NCBI GenBank assembly: GCA_016926505.1
Contig: JAFGOM010000083.1
Coordinates: 1-64,000 of the forward strand
Length of the DNA: 64,000 nucleotides
Direction: 5' to 3'
Source: Methanospirillaceae archaeon
GTDB taxonomy: Archaea > Halobacteriota > Methanomicrobia > Methanomicrobiales > Methanospirillaceae
The translations under genes were made by a program, and so were the position numbers. Numbering within the stretch: the first letter of the stretch is position 1; the number at the start of each line of letters is the position of its first letter. This document shows, piece by piece, positions 9,392-18,039 of the stretch. The notes beneath the pieces were generated by a model. The model saw only the letters and a program-made list of their open reading frames with translations, made no database searches and was not told the DNA's origin.

Positions 9392-10125
9392 TGCACCTCG
9401 AAGATCTCAGAAAAATTCTGCTTTCTGAACGCGAATCAGGGAAACTCGTTTCTATACCTCAGAATACGTATATATCGGTCCAGGAAGAGATTCGGGCAAT
9501 CCAGAAGGAGGTTTATGCGAAAGAAGACCCCTTCTCAGAAGAGTCACGAATCCTTATTGAGAGAGAAGCGAGCATCAGGGAGACGAGCGAGGAGATATTC
9601 TCTCTACGTTCCGGCAAGATTGTAGCGATTGCTCAATCTGCAGCGACGGGGGCATACATACGAAAAAGTGATCTGATGTACCTCCTGCCCCCGGAACGGG
9701 AGATGTTTGATAAGATCTCTGCTGCAATACGTGATGCACGGAACTGGCTGCTTAAAAAGGACACCAAAACATATTCTGTATCGCCCCCGGGCGATTCTTC
9801 TTCTTCCCCGATAACAGGGATCCAGTCTCCCGAAATGCCTGATGTCATTCCCGTACCCGTTCCTGTAAATGCCGGGGATGACGGGTCAGAGGATCTTCCT
9901 GACAGGGAATTATATCCTGTGCAGGTTGTGGGAGAGGAAGATCAGGAAGAAGAAGATACCATCCATAAATACGCGCTTGTCCGGGTTCTTAAAGATGTAG
10001 AACGTTTCACCGGTGTAGATACGTTTCCGTACGATATTTTTGCAGGCGATATTATCACATTACCTGCGAGAAATGCAGAGATCCTGCAGGATCTCAAAGT
10101 AGTCTTAAATATAAATCGTGGCTAA
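9388..10125 (+). CDS. GINS complex subunit (Gins51/Gins15 type)
   Basis: GINS joins MCM helicase and the GAN/Cdc45 homologue in the archaeal replisome. The protein (244-245 residues) has an N-terminal helical A domain ([20 protein letters not shown]...[19 protein letters not shown]), an acidic Pro-rich linker around residues 135-190, and a small C-terminal B domain ([16 protein letters not shown] to the end, including [13 protein letters not shown]). A-then-B order is that of the Gins51 class. Start: GGAGGGAG precedes two overlapping ATGs (9388 and 9391), the first overlapping the priS stop as ATGA. Pairing of priS with a GINS gene is a conserved archaeal arrangement. Confidence 0.88.
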   Translation: MMHLEDLRKILLSERESGKLVSIPQNTYISVQEEIRAIQKEVYAKEDPFSEESRILIEREASIRETSEEIFSLRSGKIVAIAQSAATGAYIRKSDLMYLLPPEREMFDKISAAIRDARNWLLKKDTKTYSVSPPGDSSSSPITGIQSPEMPDVIPVPVPVNAGDDGSEDLPDRELYPVQVVGEEDQEEEDTIHKYALVRVLKDVERFTGVDTFPYDIFAGDIITLPARNAEILQDLKVVLNINRG

Positions 10126-10165
10126 TAATATAGGTATTCGTTACAGAGCATGTGAGGCCTGTTTT

Positions 10166-10444
10166 ATGAAGATGCCAGCAAAATTTAATACATACTGCCC
10201 TTATTGCCGGAAACATGAACTCCATGAGGTGGAAAAAGTAAAAAAAGGGAAAACCACCGGACTTCATTGGATTAACAGGCAGAAGAGCAGAAGAGGTAAG
10301 ATTGGAAACATGGGGAAGTTCTCGAAAGTCCCTGGTGGTGACAAGCCGACCAAAAAGATAAATGTGCGGTACCGGTGTACAGCCTGTAAAAAAGCGCATT
10401 TAAGAGCAGGGTACCGGCTTTCCAAGTATGAGTTAACGGAGTGA
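10166..10444 (+). CDS. rpl44e: Ribosomal protein L44e (large subunit, eL42 family)
   Basis: Large-subunit ribosomal protein near the E site, shared by archaea and eukaryotes. It is 92 residues with a zinc-binding set of four cysteines: TYCPYCRKH near the N-terminus and [10 protein letters not shown] near the C-terminus, plus the basic segment [19 protein letters not shown]. The reading frame opens earlier at a GTG (10118), but the family begins MKMP-x-KFNTYCP, so the ATG at 10166 is the real start; GTGAGG lies 11 nt before it. The gene follows the GINS subunit and precedes rps27e by 7 bp in the same transcription unit. Confidence 0.95.
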   Translation: MKMPAKFNTYCPYCRKHELHEVEKVKKGKTTGLHWINRQKSRRGKIGNMGKFSKVPGGDKPTKKINVRYRCTACKKAHLRAGYRLSKYELTE

Positions 10445-10451
10445 TGATACA

Positions 10452-10640
10452 ATGGTTCAGATGAAACGGGAAAACAGGAGCAGATTCCTGAATGTAAAGT
10501 GTCCGGATTGTGAACATGAACAGCTGATCTTTGACAAGGCAAGTTCAACGGTTGACTGTATAATCTGTGGACACATTCTTGCACGACCAACCGGTGGAAA
10601 GGCACGTATCGAGGCAGAAGTAGTCTCTGTTGAGCAGTGA
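10452..10640 (+). CDS. rps27e: Ribosomal protein S27e
   Basis: Small-subunit ribosomal protein with a zinc ribbon. The 62-residue sequence has [18 protein letters not shown] followed by [18 protein letters not shown], giving the C-x2-C-x(n)-C-x2-C pattern, and the expected basic N-terminus. It sits between rpl44e and the aIF2-alpha gene, the conserved archaeal order. Confidence 0.95.
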   Translation: MVQMKRENRSRFLNVKCPDCEHEQLIFDKASSTVDCIICGHILARPTGGKARIEAEVVSVEQ

Positions 10641-10647
10641 GATTCTG

Positions 10648-11442
10648 ATGCAGGAGAGACAATGGCCCGAGGCCGGGGAACTGGTCGTCTGCACGGTTGA
10701 GAACGTAAAAGACTTTGTTGCGTTTGTGCATCTCGATGAATATAACGGCAGGGAAGGATTAATCCCGATATCCGAAGTTGCCCGTGGATGGATAAAATAT
10801 ATCAGGGATCATATCAGGGAAGGGCAGAAAGTTGTCTGTAAAGTTCTCAATGTCGATACCAGGAAAGGTCACATTGATCTCTCGCTTAAGGATGTAAACG
10901 AACATCAGCGCCGTGAAAAGATACGGGAATGGAAGAACGAGTCAAAGGCGTTGAAATGGATAGGTTTCGCAGCAGAAGCCGCGGGAAAGCCGCAGGAGAC
11001 GGAATCAGTGGTATCTGCTATCTACCGGGAGTACGGGGATCTCTACAGTGCGTTTGAGGAGATCGTACAGAACGGAATGGATGCTTTGAAGGACTGCGAG
11101 ATAACCGATGATATTGCACAGGCTCTTATCACCGTTGCAAAGGACAATGTCCGGATTCCGACCGTTACCATCAGCGGAGATCTGTTTCTGAGAACATCAA
11201 ATCCCGAGGGTGTGAATATTATCAGAAGGGCATTGCGGAGTGCCCAGCCGAAGGTTGATGATGCAGTGATAGAGATAACCTACCTCGGAGCGCCAAATTA
11301 TCGCTTAAAAGTCACCGCAGGGGATTATAAAACCGCTGAAGTTGCACTGGAAAAGGCGGCAAATGCTGCAACCGGTGTTTTGAAACGGGCTGATGGTGAA
11401 GGAAAATTCACCCGCCGGTCACGATCAGGCAAGGTTGCATGA
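10648..11442 (+). CDS. eif2a: Translation initiation factor aIF2 subunit alpha
   Basis: Alpha subunit of the heterotrimeric factor that brings initiator tRNA to the small ribosomal subunit. The 264-residue protein has an N-terminal S1/OB domain (EAGELVVCTVENVKDFVAFV to about residue 80, ending KGHIDLSLKDV), a helical middle (VVSAIYREYGDLYSAFEEI) and a C-terminal alpha-beta domain (NPEGVNIIRRAL, ITYLGAPNYRLKVTAGDYKTAE). The frame opens at a TTG inside rps27e (10630), but relatives begin MQER-x-WPE, so the ATG at 10648 is chosen. The stop overlaps the nop10 start as ATGA. Confidence 0.95.
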   Translation: MQERQWPEAGELVVCTVENVKDFVAFVHLDEYNGREGLIPISEVARGWIKYIRDHIREGQKVVCKVLNVDTRKGHIDLSLKDVNEHQRREKIREWKNESKALKWIGFAAEAAGKPQETESVVSAIYREYGDLYSAFEEIVQNGMDALKDCEITDDIAQALITVAKDNVRIPTVTISGDLFLRTSNPEGVNIIRRALRSAQPKVDDAVIEITYLGAPNYRLKVTAGDYKTAEVALEKAANAATGVLKRADGEGKFTRRSRSGKVA

Positions 11443-11588
11443 AAGGGCGGATTCGTCGGTGCAACAGAGACAATATCTACACCCTTTTAGAGAAATGTCC
11501 CATCTGTGATATGCCGACGGTTACTCCCCATCCGTTCCGGTTCTCGCCTGCAGATACCTATCATACATACCGGAGGAGGGTTCGGTGA
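11439..11588 (+). CDS. nop10: Nop10, H/ACA ribonucleoprotein subunit
   Basis: Nop10 bridges Cbf5 and L7Ae in H/ACA RNPs that make pseudouridine in rRNA. This 49-residue gene is easily missed. It begins at the ATG overlapping the aIF2-alpha stop (ATGA) and ends at TGA 11586-11588, which overlaps the GTG start of the next gene. The sequence MKGRIRRCNRDNIYTLLEKC, then CPICD and PHPFRFSPADTY near the C-terminus, matches Nop10 (the PHP-x-RFSP-x-DPY block is diagnostic). Archaeal Nop10 usually has four zinc-binding Cys; here the first pair reads CNRD, so only C8, C20 and C23 remain, which may weaken or change metal binding. aIF2-alpha then nop10 then PAC2 is a conserved archaeal order. Confidence 0.92.
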   Translation: MKGRIRRCNRDNIYTLLEKCPICDMPTVTPHPFRFSPADTYHTYRRRVR

Positions 11589-12340
11589 AAGAAAATATCT
11601 CAGTCCGTTTTATTGAAGAAAAAGACGAAGAAGAATTTTTTGCACCGTTATTAATAGAAGGTCTCCCGGGAATCGGTCATGTCGGAAAACTGGTTGCAGA
11701 GCACCTGATCCAGGAGCTTGGGGCAGAAAAGATTGCAGAGATAACCTCTCTCTATTTTCCTCCCCAGGTTATTCTCGGAGTTGACGGGGTAACACGTCTC
11801 TGCAATAACGAGCTATACCATTATCAGGGTGACAACCTCACCTGTCTTTTCCTGGTAGGCGATTTTCAGAGCACCTCGAATGAAGGACATTACCATCTCT
11901 CATCCCTGTATGTTGATATTGCACACCGGTTTGGCGTGAAGCGCATTTACACACTTGGTGGATACGGGGTAGGTCATTTTGTCGAGACACCACGAATTCT
12001 TGGTGCCGTCAATCAAATCTCCTTAAAAGAGGAGATTGAAAAAACCGGGGTAATCTTCGGTGAAGGTGAACCGGGGGGAGGGATTATTGGTGCTGCAGGC
12101 CTGATGCTCGGTTTTGCTCAACCATTTGGAATAGAGGGGGTATGTCTGATGGGAGAGACCTCCGGATATCTGGTGGATCCAAAGAGTGCAACGCTGCTGC
12201 TTGAAATTCTCTGCAAACTGATAGGAATTGAGGTAGATACCAGCAATCTGCATGAACGGGCAGCCGAGATGGAAGATGCCCTTTCTAAAATAGCAGAACA
12301 GGAGAAAGGGCAGGAAGAAGAACTCTCGTATATCGGGTAG
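11585..12340 (+). CDS. PAC2 family protein (proteasome assembly chaperone-like)
   Basis: A 251-residue member of the PAC2 superfamily, archaeal relatives of eukaryotic proteasome assembly chaperones. Diagnostic segments: LLIEGLPGIGHVGKLVAEHLIQEL near residues 23-46, ITSLYFPPQVIL, LVGDFQSTSNEGHYHL and VKRIYTLGGYGVGHFVETPRILGA, then GGGIIGAAGLMLGFAQ and CLMGETSGYLVDPKSA. The C-terminal 40 residues are charged and helical, possibly a coiled coil. It starts with GTG (11585) inside the nop10 stop (GTGA). Whether it acts on proteasomes here is inferred from the family only. Confidence 0.88.
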   Translation: MKENISVRFIEEKDEEEFFAPLLIEGLPGIGHVGKLVAEHLIQELGAEKIAEITSLYFPPQVILGVDGVTRLCNNELYHYQGDNLTCLFLVGDFQSTSNEGHYHLSSLYVDIAHRFGVKRIYTLGGYGVGHFVETPRILGAVNQISLKEEIEKTGVIFGEGEPGGGIIGAAGLMLGFAQPFGIEGVCLMGETSGYLVDPKSATLLLEILCKLIGIEVDTSNLHERAAEMEDALSKIAEQEKGQEEELSYIG

Positions 12341-12341
12341 C

Positions 12342-13457
12342 ATGGATCTCCCTGCAGACCTGCATATTCATTCACTCTTTTCCATGGCATCTTCAAAAAA
12401 GATGCTTCCTGATGATATCCTTGCTGCATGCGCTCTGAAAGGAATAATGGGTATCGGAACCGGAGACGCGCTCCATCCGCAATGGCGTAAATACTGGGAA
12501 GATACATCCTGCAATGAGGTAATTGTTGTTCCGACAACTGAAGTAGAGGATGAGAACCGGGTTCATCATCTCATTCTCATGCCTGATATGGATTCATGCG
12601 AGACCCTTGCCGGATTATATGCACCGTTTTCTAAGAACCTGAATACGAACGGTCGTCCCCATATCCGGCTTTCCGGTGAGCGTATCGCAGAAGCGGTTCA
12701 CGAAACCGGGGGAATGATTGGGCCGGCACATGCATTTACCCCTTGGACCTCCCTGTATGCCTCCCATGATTGCTTACATGCCTGTTACCAAGAAGAAACG
12801 GTCGATCTTCTTGAACTGGGTCTTTCTGCTGACAGCGGATATGGATCAGGTATCAGTGAATTGCATAAGATTCCTTTTCTCTCAAACTCCGATGCTCACA
12901 GTCCCCATCCGGCAAAGATTGGAAGGGAGTTTAGTGTGCTCACGGTTGCAAATCGTTCGGTATCAGCGGTGCTTGATGCGATACGAGGGGGGGCGGTTTC
13001 CTGGAATGCCGGATTTTTTCCAGAGGAAGGGAAATATAATAAAACGGCGTGTATCCGTTGTTTTCAGATCTACACCCTTGCAGAATCGCAAAAAGCCGGC
13101 TGGCGCTGCAGGGCCTGTGGTGGACGGTTAAAGAAAGGCGTCTCTGACCGGGCGCTTGAACTTTCTGATGTTCCTAAAATCCCGCGTCCCCCGTACCTCC
13201 ATATCATCCCCTTATACGATATCACGAGAAGGGTACTGCATGCCTGCTCACCGCAGACAAAGAAATGTACCCTTCTGTATAATACGCTTATTGATACTCT
13301 GGAAGACGAGATCGCGATACTCATAAAAGTCCCGGTCGATGAGATCCGGGAGGTCCATACCGGGGTCGGTGATGCGATAGATGCGCTCCGTTCCGGGAGA
13401 GTTGTCCTTCATCCCGGTGGAGGAGGGAAGTATGGTTCGTTTGATCTTCCTCTCTGA
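12342..13457 (+). CDS. Endonuclease Q-like PHP-domain nuclease
   Basis: EndoQ cuts DNA 5' of deaminated bases (uracil, hypoxanthine), abasic sites and other lesions. The 371-residue protein opens with ADLHIHSLFSMASSKKM and KGIMGIGTGDALHP, the N-terminal PHP metal-binding motifs of the EndoQ group; further metal-site segments are EVEDENRVHHLIL, GPAHAFTPW and SNSDAHSPH. A Cys4 zinc module follows (CIRCFQIYTL and WRCRACGGRLKKGV, about 232-260), then the conserved PYLHIIPLYDI block and a helical C-terminal domain ending HPGGGGKYGSFD. It starts 2 bp after the PAC2 stop. Its place at the end of a replication/translation operon suggests a housekeeping repair role (inference). Confidence 0.88.
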   Translation: MDLPADLHIHSLFSMASSKKMLPDDILAACALKGIMGIGTGDALHPQWRKYWEDTSCNEVIVVPTTEVEDENRVHHLILMPDMDSCETLAGLYAPFSKNLNTNGRPHIRLSGERIAEAVHETGGMIGPAHAFTPWTSLYASHDCLHACYQEETVDLLELGLSADSGYGSGISELHKIPFLSNSDAHSPHPAKIGREFSVLTVANRSVSAVLDAIRGGAVSWNAGFFPEEGKYNKTACIRCFQIYTLAESQKAGWRCRACGGRLKKGVSDRALELSDVPKIPRPPYLHIIPLYDITRRVLHACSPQTKKCTLLYNTLIDTLEDEIAILIKVPVDEIREVHTGVGDAIDALRSGRVVLHPGGGGKYGSFDLPL

Positions 13458-13687
13458 TATCCCGGTTTGTCAAAACAATTCATATTTCTTTATTTCCGGA
13501 AATACGTAACAGGAATAGCCGGTTTTGCACCGAACGAAAAAAACCGATTATCCGGCATCCGCACCCCTTTCTGGTTAAAAATATCCATCTCCTGTCAGAA
13601 CAGAAGTATCGGAGTGAGGAACGGAGCAGGCACAAACCCTGGTCTGTATCACATAGCTTAACTGTCATGATGGTGATGTATTAAGGA

Positions 13688-13861
13688 ATGATTACAGTTC
13701 GTCGGGATATCTGTGCATACTGTGGCTGTTGCATCTCGGTCTGCCCGCAAGGTGCTTTGGAACTTATCGATGCCTATCTCTTTGTTGATACAGAAGAATG
13801 TACCGATTGTGGTATTTGTGTGCGTGTCTGTCCGCTTGGTGCACTGGAGGTTACCCCATGA
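13688..13861 (+). CDS. 2[4Fe-4S] ferredoxin, probable electron donor of geranylgeranyl reductase
   Basis: A 57-residue ferredoxin with two clusters: [12 protein letters not shown] near residues 9-20 and [12 protein letters not shown] near 39-50, both C-x2-C-x2-C-x3-C-P. The stop overlaps the ATG of the geranylgeranyl reductase (ATGA), so the two proteins are made together. A ferredoxin encoded next to the reductase is the electron donor in Methanosarcina acetivorans, so the same role is likely here (established precedent plus inference from linkage). GGTTAAAAATATCC around 13573-13586 could be its TATA box, though the spacing to the ATG is long. Confidence 0.9.
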   Translation: MITVRRDICAYCGCCISVCPQGALELIDAYLFVDTEECTDCGICVRVCPLGALEVTP

Positions 13862-15069
13862 AGACAAGCTATGATATGCTGGTCATTGGTGGCGGACCTG
13901 CCGGTGCAATGGCAGCGAAATGTGCTGCAGAGAAGGGACATTCTGTTCTTCTGGTTGAAAAACGACCTGCAATTGGTGTGCCGGTCCGGTGTGCCGAGGG
14001 GGTAGGAAAAGAGCTGCTTCACCAGTTTTTAAAGCCTGATGACTCCTGGGTTGCAAGTGAGATAGACCAGGCACAGATCGTGGCTCCTGACGGTTTTGTC
14101 ATGAATCTAAAACCGGAGCATGCCGGATCTGAGGTAGGTTATGTCCTTGACCGGAAGGTCTTTGACCGGGAACTGGTCTGGCAGGCAGCGAATGCGGGTG
14201 CAGATATCATGGTAAAGACACGGGCTGTATGTCCTCTCACCTCTGATGGTCGCATAACCGGTGCTACCATTGAACATAACGGGCTTAAAACCGATATCAG
14301 TGCCGGTATCGTGGTCGCTGCTGATGGTGTAGAGTCTAAATTTGCACGATGGTGCGGGGTTAACACAACCGTCCCTCTTCGTGAGATGGAGACCTGTGCC
14401 CAGTACCTGATGACAGATATCGATATTGATCCCCATACAACGGTTTTTTATACCGGAAATTCAATTTCCCCTGCAGGGTACGTCTGGATATTTCCCAAAG
14501 GAGAGAGAACCGCAAACGTAGGGATCGGAATAGCGGGTGACAAGAGCAGGTCAGGCAGCCGGGCAAAAGATTACCTGGATCGGTTCGTATCTATGAATCT
14601 TCCCAAGGGAAAAGCGATTGAACTCATCGCAGGGGGAGTCTCTATCTGTCGTCCGCTGGAAAAGACGGTTTTTGACGGGATGATAATTGCCGGTGATGCA
14701 GCGCGGGTCTCGGATCCCCTTACCGGAGGAGGTATCTACAATGCTCTCTATACCGGTTCCCTTGCCGCTGAGGTCGGAACAACCGCCCTCTCAAACGGGG
14801 ATGTGAGTGCAAAGGCACTATCGGTGTATGATACCACCTGGCGTTCCTCTCCCATGGGAATAGCTCTTGAGAGAAATTACCAGATAAAAGAGATATTTGT
14901 GAAACTGACCGATGATGATCTCAACGCCATCATACACTCGGTATCTGATATGAATATGAGTGAATTTAACACGCTGAATCTTATCAGGAATATCGTGACC
15001 GCAAACCCGAGACTGGCAATGAAGCTCGGAAAAGCGGGACTGAAACAGTTATTTGATTCGATCTCGTAA
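13858..15069 (+). CDS. Digeranylgeranylglycerophospholipid reductase (geranylgeranyl reductase family)
   Basis: FAD enzyme that saturates the isoprenoid chains of archaeal lipids after attachment to glycerol phosphate. The 403-residue protein starts [16 protein letters not shown] (FAD-binding G-x-G-x2-G at 11-16), then [17 protein letters not shown], a family signature with the Cys, [13 protein letters not shown] in the middle, and [20 protein letters not shown] that holds the FAD pyrophosphate. The open frame reaches upstream to 13798, but the ATG at 13858 gives the family N-terminus and couples to the ferredoxin. It works downstream of egsA-derived glycerol-1-phosphate. The trkA-like gene is convergent. 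Confidence 0.92.
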   Translation: MKTSYDMLVIGGGPAGAMAAKCAAEKGHSVLLVEKRPAIGVPVRCAEGVGKELLHQFLKPDDSWVASEIDQAQIVAPDGFVMNLKPEHAGSEVGYVLDRKVFDRELVWQAANAGADIMVKTRAVCPLTSDGRITGATIEHNGLKTDISAGIVVAADGVESKFARWCGVNTTVPLREMETCAQYLMTDIDIDPHTTVFYTGNSISPAGYVWIFPKGERTANVGIGIAGDKSRSGSRAKDYLDRFVSMNLPKGKAIELIAGGVSICRPLEKTVFDGMIIAGDAARVSDPLTGGGIYNALYTGSLAAEVGTTALSNGDVSAKALSVYDTTWRSSPMGIALERNYQIKEIFVKLTDDDLNAIIHSVSDMNMSEFNTLNLIRNIVTANPRLAMKLGKAGLKQLFDSIS

Positions 15070-15113
15070 ATGTTCCCTGATTCTCACCCCTTATTTTTCC
15101 CGGATTTTAAAAT

Positions 15114-15142
15114 CCTTATATGCCGTATATCCGGATATAAGG
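15114..15142. repeat. Inverted repeat between convergent genes
   Basis: CCTTATAT (15114-15121) and ATATAAGG (15135-15142) form an 8-bp stem; inside it CCG (15123-15125) can pair with CGG (15132-15134), leaving a 6-nt loop. It lies between the convergent geranylgeranyl reductase and TrkA genes. It could be a bidirectional terminator hairpin or a protein site; oligo-T runs exist nearby but not directly after the stem. Confidence 0.55.
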
Positions 15143-15190
15143 TAATATCTGTCGTATAATCCCTGATTGATGAGAACAGTTCAGATTTTA

Positions 15191-15856
15191 TTACTTCTTA
15201 CCCTTTAATTTTTCATTCAGGATCTTTAAGCACTCTTTCTCGGAATCCTTCTTGGTAAATACGGTAATCACATCGCCTGGTCTGAATTTAACCGTCCCGC
15301 TTGGAATAATGAGCTCTCCTCCCCTTCTCTGGATTGCGATAAAGACATAATCCCGAACTTTCATATCCTTTATCTCATGGTCGATCATGGGAGCATTTTC
15401 ATCGACTATGAATTCAAAGATGGTCCCTCCCGGCAGGGATGCCAGTTGCTGGAGCTGGGGACTTTCAACCCAGTAATATAAACGCGTTGCAACCAGCTCG
15501 TCAGGATTCTGACTTATCGTGACGCCGACTTCTGAAAACATTGCCGCATGTTCTTTCTGGTTTACAATCGAGACAACGTTTCCAACATTCATTCGTTTTG
15601 CAATCCAGCAGGTCATGAGATTTACAGAATCATCACTGGTCGTTGCAACAAGAGCATGGGCCCGGTCAATTCCGGCATCTTCAAGCACCGTGGTAGTTGT
15701 TGCGTTCCCGGTGATGGCAACCAGATCAAACTGTTCCAGCATCTCACTGCACCGGTCTTCGTCACGATCAATAACCACCACCATGTCTCCCCGCTCAACT
15801 GCAAGAGCTGCGAGTGTCTTACCGATTCCACCAAGACCCACAATGATGATGTACAT
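15191..15856 (-). CDS. trkA: TrkA-type RCK protein (potassium uptake regulator)
   Basis: Cytosolic nucleotide-sensing subunit that gates Trk/Ktr potassium transporters. The 221-residue protein has an RCK-N domain with MYIIIVGLGGIGKTLA (Rossmann G-x-G-x2-G at about 7-12), the acidic residue ending strand 2 (VVIDRDEDRC) that usually indicates NAD(H), ATTSDDSVNLMTCWIAK, and an RCK-C domain from about residue 130 (GTIFEFIVDENAPMI to FRPGDVITVFTKKD). Only one RCK pair is present, unlike the double TrkA of E. coli. No membrane TrkH/KtrB gene is adjacent, so the channel partner must lie elsewhere. Confidence 0.9.
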   Translation of the reverse strand: MYIIIVGLGGIGKTLAALAVERGDMVVVIDRDEDRCSEMLEQFDLVAITGNATTTTVLEDAGIDRAHALVATTSDDSVNLMTCWIAKRMNVGNVVSIVNQKEHAAMFSEVGVTISQNPDELVATRLYYWVESPQLQQLASLPGGTIFEFIVDENAPMIDHEIKDMKVRDYVFIAIQRRGGELIIPSGTVKFRPGDVITVFTKKDSEKECLKILNEKLKGKK

Positions 15857-15921
15857 ACTGTACGGTCTTGCTCTCTCTTCTTATAGGTTGCGACATAATA
15901 CCTTGGAGGACACAAAAATCT

Positions 15922-16560
15922 ATGATCTGTGGAATCGATGAAGCAGGAAAGGGATCCGTGCTTGGTCCCATGGTTATCGGAGCTGTAGGATGCGATTCAC
16001 AGGACGAGATCCAAAGGACCGGTGTCCGTGACTCAAAAGTCCTTTCCCGGAAGATGAGGGAGAAGGTATACGAGACGATTACCGGGAAGTTTCCCTCTTT
16101 TGTTGTCATTCTTACTGCACGCGATATTGATACCCGGCGGGAAACCATGACCATGAACCATATCGTTGCATCTGCCCATGCAGAGGCGATACTCGCGATA
16201 GGAGCAGATATCGGGTTCGTGGATGCCTGCGATGTCAATGAAGAGCGATATGAAAAAACCCTCGCAGGTCTTGTCGGTGAGGGGTGCCGGATCATCGCAA
16301 AACACCGGGCAGATAGCCTTTTTCCGGTTGTATCAGCGGCATCCGTCGTGGCCAAGGTTACCCGTGACCGGATAATCGAATCATTATGGGAAGAATGGGG
16401 AGATTTCGGGAGTGGTTACCCGTCAGATAAAAAGACCGTGGATTTTCTCCTGAATTATATCCGGTCCCATGGCACCCCTCCCCCGATTGCCCGCATCTCA
16501 TGGGCAACAACGAGAGAGCTTTGTGCATCATGCAGCCAGAAAAGCCTCTTTGATTTTTAA
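15922..16560 (+). CDS. rnhB: Ribonuclease HII
   Basis: Removes RNA primers and single ribonucleotides from DNA-RNA hybrids. The 212-residue protein shows the four acidic metal ligands in context: CGIDEAGKGSVLGP (D6, E7), VDACDVNEERY (DAC-D-x-N) and AKHRADSLFPVVSAASVVAKVTRD with the conserved KAD-like segment (here RAD). Length matches archaeal RNase HII. The ATG at 15922 has GGAGGA (15905-15910) 11 nt upstream; the open frame reaches 15868 but the extension is not family-like. Another RNase H, of type 1, is at 42977-43408. Confidence 0.95.
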   Translation: MICGIDEAGKGSVLGPMVIGAVGCDSQDEIQRTGVRDSKVLSRKMREKVYETITGKFPSFVVILTARDIDTRRETMTMNHIVASAHAEAILAIGADIGFVDACDVNEERYEKTLAGLVGEGCRIIAKHRADSLFPVVSAASVVAKVTRDRIIESLWEEWGDFGSGYPSDKKTVDFLLNYIRSHGTPPPIARISWATTRELCASCSQKSLFDF

Positions 16561-16625
16561 AGATTCCGATAACGGTTCCGGTAAGAAACGACAGCAATCC
16601 TATCTTTTAGTCTGCAGACATGCTA

Positions 16626-16635
16626 GTATAAATAG
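16626..16635 (+). promoter_or_regulatory. TATA box of the site-2 protease gene
   Basis: GTATAAATAG is a good archaeal TATA element centred about 32 nt before the ATG at 16662, predicting a very short 5' leader. No Shine-Dalgarno site is seen, consistent with a near-leaderless mRNA. Confidence 0.6.
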
Positions 16636-16661
16636 TCCTTCTGTACTACATAATACCGGAA

Positions 16662-17963
16662 ATGAACTGGATAATTGTAATTCTCGCGATTATTGCGATT
16701 TATGCTCTCATTGCAGGATATTTATACCGCAGTAAGAAATGGGAAGAACATATCACATTTTATGGTCCTATCCTCGGTATCAAGAGTGAGAAAACCGACT
16801 TTTTTGACTGGTTTGTAAAACAATCCCGGTTCTGGAGGATTTACGGGACAATAGGTGTACTGCTCGTCATTGTCGTTTCTGTCGGGATGGCCATTCTGCT
16901 TATCTTTGCACTTCATGCCACCGTGCTGTTGCAACCGGAACCTACCGGTATTTATGAACCCAGGAATTTTATTGCCCTGCCCTATATCAATGAATTTATC
17001 CCGCCGACGATTGCGTTCTGGATAGCTCTTATTATCACCCTCATTGTTCATGAATTCGGTCATGGAATCCTCTGCAGGGTAGAAAATATACGGGTAAAAT
17101 CAATCGGAGTTCTTGTAGCCGTCCTGCCGGTAGGGGCGTTTGTCGAACCTGATGAGAAAGAGGTTGAAGAAGCTCCTTCCCATGGCAGAATGCGGATGTA
17201 CGGTGCAGGGATCATGAATAATGTCGTCATCGGGCTCATCTGTTTTGTTCTTTTGGCAGGTCTGCTCGGGTATGCAGGACCGACGGCGCAACCGGCAATC
17301 CTTGGGTTATACGAGGGATATCCTGCGTATAATGCAAGTGTTCCCTCAGTATCGCTGATTTATGCCATCAATGACGTTTCTGTCTCTTCGCGGGAAGATG
17401 TATCGACACTGCTCAACACCACCCGACCGGGAGAGAACATACGGCTGACGGTTCAACATGGTGGCGAGTTATCATCGCACGATCTGGAGCTCTCGTCGTG
17501 GCCGCAGGAGCTACAGGCATCTGATTCCGGTTTTATGGGAGTGTATTACTATGATAACCAGATGCTCTCACAAGAGATCCCGAAGCTCCTGACACCGCTC
17601 GGTCTCCTGTATATGACCGCTCTCCCGGCAATCGCCTACTACTCAGAAGGGATGCATCCGCTTCAGATACTTATCAGTGAGACCCCGCTCACCGATTTTT
17701 ACACGATCCCGTTCCCCGGGTTCTGGTTTGTGATAAACATCCTTTTCTGGTGCGGATGGTTCAATATCGTCGTCGGGACATTCAACGCTCTCCCCATGGT
17801 TCCGCTTGACGGGGGACTGATAGTAAAGGAAGGAATGGAGCGGTTTTTAAACCGGTTCGGGTATGCACGATATAACCCGTATGTTATCGGTTTTGTGAGC
17901 TGGATCATCCTTGTGATGCTCCTCTCAATTATCCTGCTCCCATACTTCTTCTCGATATTCTGA
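16662..17963 (+). CDS. Site-2 protease family (M50) membrane metallopeptidase with PDZ domain
   Basis: Intramembrane zinc protease. The 433-residue protein has an N-terminal membrane anchor, a helix with HEFGHG near residue 130 (the HExxH zinc site), a PDZ-like domain between about 210 and 270 (YNASVPSVSLIYAINDVSVSSREDVSTLL), and a late helix with FNALPMVPLDGGL (about 375-387), where the Asp is the third zinc ligand. Six or more membrane segments are visible. M50 enzymes release membrane-bound regulators or clear signal peptides; the substrate here is unknown and no anti-sigma-like partner is adjacent. Confidence 0.9.
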   Translation: MNWIIVILAIIAIYALIAGYLYRSKKWEEHITFYGPILGIKSEKTDFFDWFVKQSRFWRIYGTIGVLLVIVVSVGMAILLIFALHATVLLQPEPTGIYEPRNFIALPYINEFIPPTIAFWIALIITLIVHEFGHGILCRVENIRVKSIGVLVAVLPVGAFVEPDEKEVEEAPSHGRMRMYGAGIMNNVVIGLICFVLLAGLLGYAGPTAQPAILGLYEGYPAYNASVPSVSLIYAINDVSVSSREDVSTLLNTTRPGENIRLTVQHGGELSSHDLELSSWPQELQASDSGFMGVYYYDNQMLSQEIPKLLTPLGLLYMTALPAIAYYSEGMHPLQILISETPLTDFYTIPFPGFWFVINILFWCGWFNIVVGTFNALPMVPLDGGLIVKEGMERFLNRFGYARYNPYVIGFVSWIILVMLLSIILLPYFFSIF

Positions 17964-18039
17964 TTCCCTGTTTTTCCCGCCCAGTGTTTTCGTTGTATGA
18001 GTAATGCAGGGAAAGGCGAATATCGTGTAAAATAGCCTT

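Noticed and set aside
13467-13661. Open frames between endoQ and the ferredoxin gene
   Set aside because: No family resemblance or ribosome-binding site; this 230-bp gap looks like promoter DNA.
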